Made by a program: the position numbers and the translations under genes. The notes beneath the pieces are model-generated. The model searched no databases and had not been told where the DNA came from. It saw only the letters and a list, made by a program, of their open reading frames with translations. Positions 22,186 to 26,984 of a stretch of 26,984 bases of DNA are shown piece by piece. The stretch is from Bacteroidales bacterium. Lineage in GTDB: Bacteria > Bacteroidota > Bacteroidia > Bacteroidales > Porphyromonadaceae. Position 1 is the first letter of the stretch. The number at the start of each line of letters is the position of its first letter. The DNA is taken from contig SFHG01000019.1 in the NCBI GenBank assembly GCA_004555765.1, positions 1 through 26,984 on the forward strand, written 5' to 3'.

Positions 22186-24531
22186 ATGGAAATTCATGGA
22201 TTGGTGCGTGGTGCGCGCCGGGGCAGTTTTTGGCTCGTCCTCCTTCTGGCTCTACTCTTCCCTTTCGTTTCGGCTGAAGCACAAACAGGGAAGACCCTTG
22301 AGCTCGTCGTCTTGGATGCCGAAAACGGTGCCCCACTTCCCTCCGTGGTGCTTGTCTCGGGCAAGTACCATACTCTCTCTGACGCGTCCGGTAGGGTTCG
22401 CTTGGACTTGGATCGCCTTTCGGAGAGAGACATCGTCACTTTTTCCCTGACCGGCTACGATCCGCTTGCCGAGAGCGTCAAAGCGCTTAAGGCCAAGACC
22501 GGATGCCCGGTCAGAGTGTACCTCACTTTTTCTGCCGTCGCCCTTGAGGGCGTTGCCGTAGAGGCGGAGAAACCTTTGCCCTCTGCTGTGTCCGTCGGTG
22601 AAAGACTTGGCACAGACCGACTCAAAAACAGTGTCTCCGAGAGCCTTGCGGAAATGCTCTCAGGGGTCAAGGGCTTGAGTATGATCAGATCCGGTACCAC
22701 TTCTTCCGTCCCCGTCATACAGGGTATGAGTGGTGAGAGAATACTCGTTGTCGCCAACGGCGTGCGGCAGGAAGGACAGCAGTGGAATAGCGACTTCGGT
22801 CCCGACGTAGATGCCGCAGCGGCAGGCTCCGTCACGGTGCTGAAGGGGGCGGAGTCCGTCCGCTTCGGAAGCGATGCCCTTGGCGGCGTTATCCTTGTGG
22901 ATGAAGCACCGCTCCCCTATGGTGGAAGGGTAATGGGTGGCGAAGTGCAGACGCAGTTCGGCTCTAACGGACTATACTATGGCGGGCGCACGATGTTGGA
23001 AGGCGCTTTGGGTTCTAAAAAGGCTTTTGCGTACAGAGTACAAGGCTCTTACACAAACGGCGGCGACAGACGGACGGCGAAGTATATCCTGAATAATACA
23101 GGAGTGAGAGCGTATGCTCTCCAAGCGAACTTGGGTTGGAACGCCTCTCGATACGGCGCAGAGCTGACCTATGCGCTCACCGGACACGCCGAGGGAATAA
23201 TGTATGAGGCGAAGATGGGCAATGTCGAACAGCTTGCCGAGAGGATAAAGCAGGGAAGACCCCTTGTAGAGCTGCCCTTCTCCCGGGATTTGGACTACCC
23301 CAAGCACGAGGGACTGCATCAGTATGTCAGCGGCAAGGGCTTTTACAATACCCGGGATGCAGGATCCTTTTCGCTCCAAATCGCCTATCAGCGTGACAAC
23401 CAGGACGAGTACCATTACCGCCGGATGAAGCGCAGCAATATCCCCTCAGTATCTCTGACGCTCGACAACGTCCAAGGCAACTTCAAGTGGGCACACCATT
23501 ACCTCGGCGGATGGAGTACGGAAGCCGGCGTGCAAGCCCAGTACACAAATAACTGGAACCAGCCCGGCACCGGCGTCGTCCCCCTCATCCCCAATTATGT
23601 CGAAACGACCGGCGGACTGTATCTGGTTCAAAAGTTCCACACCCAAGGTTGGGGTGCCGAGGCCGGGGTGAGAGGGGATCTCTCTTACCTCAATGCCCTC
23701 GGTATCGATGCCTACTCGCAGACCTACGGGGGCGAGCGTACTTTCAAAAACTTCACCTACTCCGTGGGGGCGCACTATCACTTTACTCCGAGGTTGCGCT
23801 TCGTGACCAACTTCGGCACCGCCTGGCGTGCACCCCATGTGGGCGAGCTCTTCAGCAACGGCATCGACGCCACCGGCAGTCTCTACCTCAAAGGCGACAG
23901 CACGATGACGAGCGAGAGAAGCAATAAGTGGATCGCTTCGCTAACGTACTCCGGCGATAAGTTCACGGTCGGCGTGGAAGGCTACCTCACTTGGATCGAC
24001 GGCTACATCTATAAGGAACCGACCGGAGAGAATTTTACCGTAATCAGCGGTGTCTATCCTCTCTTTCGTTACCGCCAGACTTCCGCAACCATTCACGGTG
24101 CCGATGCAGAACTCTCTTGGCAGGTTGCCCCGTGGCTCCGTTACCGTGTGACAGGTGGAATGATTTGGGCTGCAGAGAGCGGGACGGGACGCTATCTCCC
24201 GTATATTCCGCCTTTCCGTCTCAGCCAGGAACTTTCGTTCGACCTGCCATTTTGGGAAAAAAGCTTTGTGGAACTCGGTCACCGGTATGTCGCCGAACAG
24301 AAACGCTTCGACCCCGCCACCGACCTTGTCCCCTTCGCACCGTCGGCGTATCATCTCTACGAGCTCCGCGCCGGCTCGACTCTGCGCCTCGGGAAGCGGT
24401 CTGCCCTCACCTTTTTGCTCTCAATAGAGAATCTATTTAATCTCGAGTACAAAGAATACACAAATCTTGCCCGATACTACTCGCACGAGGCGGGCAGGGA
24501 CATAAGGGTATCCGTGCGGTACTCTTTTTGA
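22186..24531 (+). CDS. TonB-dependent outer membrane receptor, probable metal transport
   Basis: 781 residues from the ATG at 22186; the longer frame from TTG at 22069 is rejected because the signal peptide begins only after 22186. Order of parts: signal peptide (about 8-32, FWLVLLLALLFPFVSAEAQ), carboxypeptidase-regulatory-like domain (about 36-115, DAENGAPLPSVVLVSG), plug (about 130-245, with VIQGMSGERILVVANGVRQ, GQQWNSDFGPDVDA and KGAESVRFGSDALGGV), then a 22-strand-type barrel to the terminal aromatic residue in RVSVRYSF. The plug resembles Bacteroidota receptors grouped near ZnuD-like zinc receptors, but the substrate is inferred. TonB-ExbBD would power import. Two His-rich lipoproteins follow, the first 41 bp downstream. 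Confidence 0.92.
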   Translation: MEIHGLVRGARRGSFWLVLLLALLFPFVSAEAQTGKTLELVVLDAENGAPLPSVVLVSGKYHTLSDASGRVRLDLDRLSERDIVTFSLTGYDPLAESVKALKAKTGCPVRVYLTFSAVALEGVAVEAEKPLPSAVSVGERLGTDRLKNSVSESLAEMLSGVKGLSMIRSGTTSSVPVIQGMSGERILVVANGVRQEGQQWNSDFGPDVDAAAAGSVTVLKGAESVRFGSDALGGVILVDEAPLPYGGRVMGGEVQTQFGSNGLYYGGRTMLEGALGSKKAFAYRVQGSYTNGGDRRTAKYILNNTGVRAYALQANLGWNASRYGAELTYALTGHAEGIMYEAKMGNVEQLAERIKQGRPLVELPFSRDLDYPKHEGLHQYVSGKGFYNTRDAGSFSLQIAYQRDNQDEYHYRRMKRSNIPSVSLTLDNVQGNFKWAHHYLGGWSTEAGVQAQYTNNWNQPGTGVVPLIPNYVETTGGLYLVQKFHTQGWGAEAGVRGDLSYLNALGIDAYSQTYGGERTFKNFTYSVGAHYHFTPRLRFVTNFGTAWRAPHVGELFSNGIDATGSLYLKGDSTMTSERSNKWIASLTYSGDKFTVGVEGYLTWIDGYIYKEPTGENFTVISGVYPLFRYRQTSATIHGADAELSWQVAPWLRYRVTGGMIWAAESGTGRYLPYIPPFRLSQELSFDLPFWEKSFVELGHRYVAEQKRFDPATDLVPFAPSAYHLYELRAGSTLRLGKRSALTFLLSIENLFNLEYKEYTNLARYYSHEAGRDIRVSVRYSF

Positions 24532-24572
24532 CCAGACTTTTTAGTTCATTTTTTATTGCAAACAAGATACTT

Positions 24573-25547
24573 ATGAAACGTAGAAACTATCTTCTCGGCT
24601 TCAGTCTTACCGCTTTCGCGACTTTGGCTTTCGGTCTCTTCTCCTGCTCCGAACCCGTGAAACCCAATGACGAGAACCGCGACAAGGATCACGACGAGGC
24701 TTATCGCGTCGAAGTCATCCTCACGAAAGGACACTTCCACGGCAACCACTTTCACGCCAATAAGAGTGTAGAGGGTGCGAAGTACTACGATGCCAATATG
24801 CAGAAGTTCGTCTTCCAGTCCGACCCGGATAAAGGCTTCGTACCTGTGGCGGGCAGTCCCAAAGCCTTCGCCGTTTTCGGCGGATTGGCAGACGGGAAAA
24901 TGCCCGTCGACCCCGCCACGGCGGATCGCTCGGACAATACGTTTAATGCCGGGCAGGCTGTCGTGGGCGACGAGACCTATGGCATCACCGTGCGCTTTTT
25001 CGCGAAAGATGGTGACGAAATTACGGGCGAATTCGGTACCGAAGAAGAGTCCCTTATCCACCAGCTCTTCTTCATCCCCACGGACATCAAAGCGACCGAG
25101 TTCAATCCCGCACCCAAGGCGTATACCCCGGACTACAAGTACATCGGGTACTACTACATGGACACCACGCCTTGGAATAGCGCAGAGGGTAAATTCACCG
25201 GCATCTCCAACCCCATCGGTCTGAATGGTGCCATCGAGTTTTATGAGCCGGATACGAAGTTTGACCTCCGTCTCCGTCTCTTGCACGCCAAGCAGAGCAA
25301 ATACGTCTCTGACGGGAAGGCAAGCCCCTTCTACAAACCGACTGCGGAGCAGCTCTCTCGCGAAGACTGGGAAGACCTCGATATCCGCATCCCGGTAGTT
25401 GTCTTTGCCGGTAAGGGTGAGTATCTCTCGGCAGACTCCTATGAGGCGATGACGGACGCGGACAAGCGTCTCGTCAAGAAACTTGCTGCGGCACTCGACC
25501 TCACCGAGCGTCAAGCTTTTGAGGATCTCAAAGCCGCCAAGAACTGA
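24573..25547 (+). CDS. His-rich surface lipoprotein, copy 1
   Basis: 324 residues from the ATG at 24573; an upstream in-frame ATG at 24528 overlaps the receptor gene and would bury the signal peptide. The lipobox is LFSC (Cys25), followed by acidic and charged residues (SEPVKPNDENRDKDHDE) as in surface-exported lipoproteins of this phylum. A striking histidine motif, HFHGNHFH, spans 54-61. Blocks shared with copy 2 include GDEITG, IHQ with FFIP, YYYMDT, GISNPIGL, FYEP, HA and SPFYKP. I know of no proven function. Position 41 bp after the TonB receptor suggests it captures the substrate (metal, possibly zinc or copper) and hands it to the receptor. A stem-loop follows at 25559-25607. Confidence 0.88.
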   Translation: MKRRNYLLGFSLTAFATLAFGLFSCSEPVKPNDENRDKDHDEAYRVEVILTKGHFHGNHFHANKSVEGAKYYDANMQKFVFQSDPDKGFVPVAGSPKAFAVFGGLADGKMPVDPATADRSDNTFNAGQAVVGDETYGITVRFFAKDGDEITGEFGTEEESLIHQLFFIPTDIKATEFNPAPKAYTPDYKYIGYYYMDTTPWNSAEGKFTGISNPIGLNGAIEFYEPDTKFDLRLRLLHAKQSKYVSDGKASPFYKPTAEQLSREDWEDLDIRIPVVVFAGKGEYLSADSYEAMTDADKRLVKKLAAALDLTERQAFEDLKAAKN

Positions 25548-25558
25548 CATTAGAAATG

Positions 25559-25607
25559 CTTTTCCGGTATGTCCGCCTCTCGTAAGACGGGCGGCATACC
25601 GGGGAAG
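25559..25607 (+). terminator. Strong stem-loop after lipoprotein copy 1
   Basis: Left arm 25559-25577 (CTTTTCCGGTATGTCCGCC) pairs with 25590-25607 (GGCGGCATACCGGGGAAG): 18 pairs, two of them G-U, with one bulged T, and a loop that can close further. Only a loose T-rich stretch follows, so it may be an attenuator or RNA-stabilising stem between the two paralogues rather than a full terminator. Confidence 0.6.
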
Positions 25608-25694
25608 TCTTTCCACTCTCTTTGTATAGAAAAATACAGTCGGGAGCCGACATTTTGGCCTCCTTAGTCTGAATACACACGATAAATACCCTCT

Positions 25695-26822
25695 ATGAAA
25701 ACTATGATTTCATTCAAAAACTTTTTTCTCTCATCCCTTGCTCTGCTTGTGGGAGGATCTTTGGCGCTCTCTTCTTGCAGTTCCGAACCCGGTTTGAAGC
25801 CCAAGACCCCTACCGACGAAACCATCAATAAGAATCATGACCTGCCTTCGAAAGTGGTTGTGACTTTGGCCAGAGGACATTTTCATGGGAAGGATTTCCA
25901 TGGTAATCCCGAGATTGAAGGCGTTAAGATATACAACGCCAACCTGCAGACCATCACGTTTGAGAGCACGCCGCAGAGACTGAAGCCTACGGCAGACAGT
26001 CCGAAAGTATTTGTGGTGATGGGCGGACGTAATCCTGAGAAGACTCCTCTGGATCCTGTTACGGCAAATTGGCGGGATGACTCCTTCGGTCCCTCTACCG
26101 TGGCAGCCGGACTTTGGCAATATGCGCTCATTGTAAAAATGTACGCCCAAAACGGCGATGAGATTACGGGGCAGTTTGCCACTCCGGAAGAGTCCAGGAT
26201 TCACCAAATGTTTTTCATTCCCAAAAATATCAGATCCACCCGCTTTGGTGATCAATCAAGGCAGTTTAATCCGGATTACACGTTCATGAACTACTACTAT
26301 ATGGACACGGATCCTTGGACCACTTCTCTTCACGAAGTGGCCCAGCCATTGAAAGAGCGGCATGCTTCCGACGAAGAAATCGATGCTGCTCAGGATAAGG
26401 TGTTCAAGGGTATTTCCAACCCCATCGGTCTGAAAGGCTTTGTCGAGTTCTATGAGCCGAACACCGCCTTTGACCTCAATATCGCGATGATGCACGCTCG
26501 CGTGAATAAGTTCATTGACGGGAACGGCAAGACGAGTCCTTTTTATAAGCCCAGCGCCAGACAGAGAAGCGGGGATGATTGGAACGACCTCAATATCACG
26601 ATTCCTTTCGTCGTTTACGGACATGCTTACGACGACAGTATGGGTGAAGCAGAAACTTATGAAGAGATGTCCGAAATGGAAAAAAGGATTTTGGACAAAT
26701 TGGCGGATGCCTATGGCATCGCTCAGGATGACGAAGAGGGAAGAAAAACGCTCTTTATGGATCTGTACAATTCCTTGTGGAATGTCAAGCCGGAAGACAT
26801 CAATGCAGGAATCCACCTCTGA
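25695..26822 (+). CDS. His-rich surface lipoprotein, copy 2
   Basis: 375 residues; the lipobox is LSSC (Cys28). It is a diverged paralogue of copy 1 along its whole length. The histidine motif is HFHGKDFH (62-69), keeping four of five histidines; IHQ (about 172), YYYMDTDPW, FKGISNPIGL, FYEP, MMHARVNKF and SPFYKP are retained. It has an extra acidic-helical insert of about 25 residues after YYYMDTDPW (SLHEVAQPLKERHASDEEID) and a longer C-terminus ending NVKPEDINAGIHL. Its base composition looks somewhat more AT-rich than copy 1, suggesting an old duplication or separate acquisition. The start at 25695 gives a standard lipoprotein signal; no clear promoter was found in the 147-bp gap. The function is inferred as for copy 1. 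Confidence 0.88.
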   Translation: MKTMISFKNFFLSSLALLVGGSLALSSCSSEPGLKPKTPTDETINKNHDLPSKVVVTLARGHFHGKDFHGNPEIEGVKIYNANLQTITFESTPQRLKPTADSPKVFVVMGGRNPEKTPLDPVTANWRDDSFGPSTVAAGLWQYALIVKMYAQNGDEITGQFATPEESRIHQMFFIPKNIRSTRFGDQSRQFNPDYTFMNYYYMDTDPWTTSLHEVAQPLKERHASDEEIDAAQDKVFKGISNPIGLKGFVEFYEPNTAFDLNIAMMHARVNKFIDGNGKTSPFYKPSARQRSGDDWNDLNITIPFVVYGHAYDDSMGEAETYEEMSEMEKRILDKLADAYGIAQDDEEGRKTLFMDLYNSLWNVKPEDINAGIHL

Positions 26823-26898
26823 TAAGACTTTGGCACCGATACCTCCATTGCTTTTATTGAGATACTTATAAAACTTCAAAAACGTTGATTATTTACTT

Positions 26899-26930
26899 GC
26901 TCCCTGTCTGTTGCGAAACAGGCGGGGAGC
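26899..26930 (+). terminator. Hairpin with GNRA-type loop after the metal locus
   Basis: GCTCCCTGTCTGTT (26899-26912) pairs with AACAGGCGGGGAGC (26917-26930) over 14 pairs, two of them G-U, closing a GCGA tetraloop. It lies 77 bp after the stop of lipoprotein copy 2. No long T-run follows, so it may be a 3'-end stabilising stem or an imperfect terminator. Confidence 0.6.
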
Positions 26931-26969
26931 TCCCTTATAATCCTCGCCGTTCCCCGGAAACCTGTTTTT

Positions 26970-26980
26970 GGTACGTACCG
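26970..26980. repeat. Possible first unit of a sixth repeat module
   Basis: GGTACGTACCG matches 9 of 11 positions of the reverse unit found in modules (a) to (e), and like three of them it would be the leftmost unit. The window ends before the next 23-bp position (26993), so the module cannot be confirmed. Confidence 0.25.
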
Positions 26981-26984
26981 AGAA

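Noticed and set aside
26823..26984. A further gene at the right end
   Set aside because: No open frame with a start and ribosome-binding site; only a hairpin and one possible repeat unit are visible.

Overview
The window looks like a chromosomal segment of a Bacteroidota bacterium, most likely a Porphyromonas-like Bacteroidales. Four things point there: a fused murF-alr gene, the gene order purH-mreB-mreC-mreD-mrdA-rodA, promoters of the Bacteroidota type (TTG or TTTG, about 20 bp, TAnnTTTG), and a TonB-dependent receptor with an N-terminal carboxypeptidase-regulatory-like domain next to surface lipoproteins. No phage, insertion sequence, rRNA, tRNA or CRISPR array was seen.

Layout. From 1 to 21401 every gene is on the minus strand. 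pheT (cut by the window start) has its own promoter. To its right, in transcription order, lies a cell-wall and cell-shape cluster: purH, mreB, mreC, mreD, mrdA (PBP2), rodA, a GSCFA-domain protein and murF-alr. It probably starts at a good promoter about 260 bp upstream of purH. Further right, also in transcription order, is a second unit: a formate/nitrite-type channel (FNT), a TolC-like outer membrane protein, an HlyD-like lipoprotein, two ABC ATPases and two ABC-2 permeases. That is a complete tripartite exporter, and the FNT gene is translationally coupled to it. From 21673 to 26822 the genes are on the plus strand: a small His-rich protein, a TonB-dependent receptor and two paralogous His-rich lipoproteins. 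This is most simply read as a metal (or metal-complex) uptake locus, but the substrate is not shown.

Main discovery candidate. Five intergenic gaps on the minus-strand side (pheT/murF-alr, rodA/mrdA, mreD/mreC, purH/ABC permease, ABC ATPase/HlyD) each hold a module of four 11-bp units, consensus CGGTCTGTAYC or its reverse complement. The units are spaced exactly 23 bp start to start, with 12-bp spacers of unrelated sequence. Unit orientation differs between modules (alternating, all the same, or mixed), but the 23-bp phase holds in all five. In one module two units form a perfect 12-bp inverted repeat; in another, two units plus a T-run look like the terminator of the exporter operon. I recall that Porphyromonas gingivalis 'BrickBuilt' MITEs contain a 23-bp minisatellite, so these may be short or decayed relatives; this needs a direct comparison.

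Other notable points are a MurF C-terminal domain that lacks the usual DSYN and KGS motifs, a long structured leader before purH, nested inverted repeats in the FNT/metal-locus divergent region, and a palindrome with an alternative pairing partner just before the TonB receptor.
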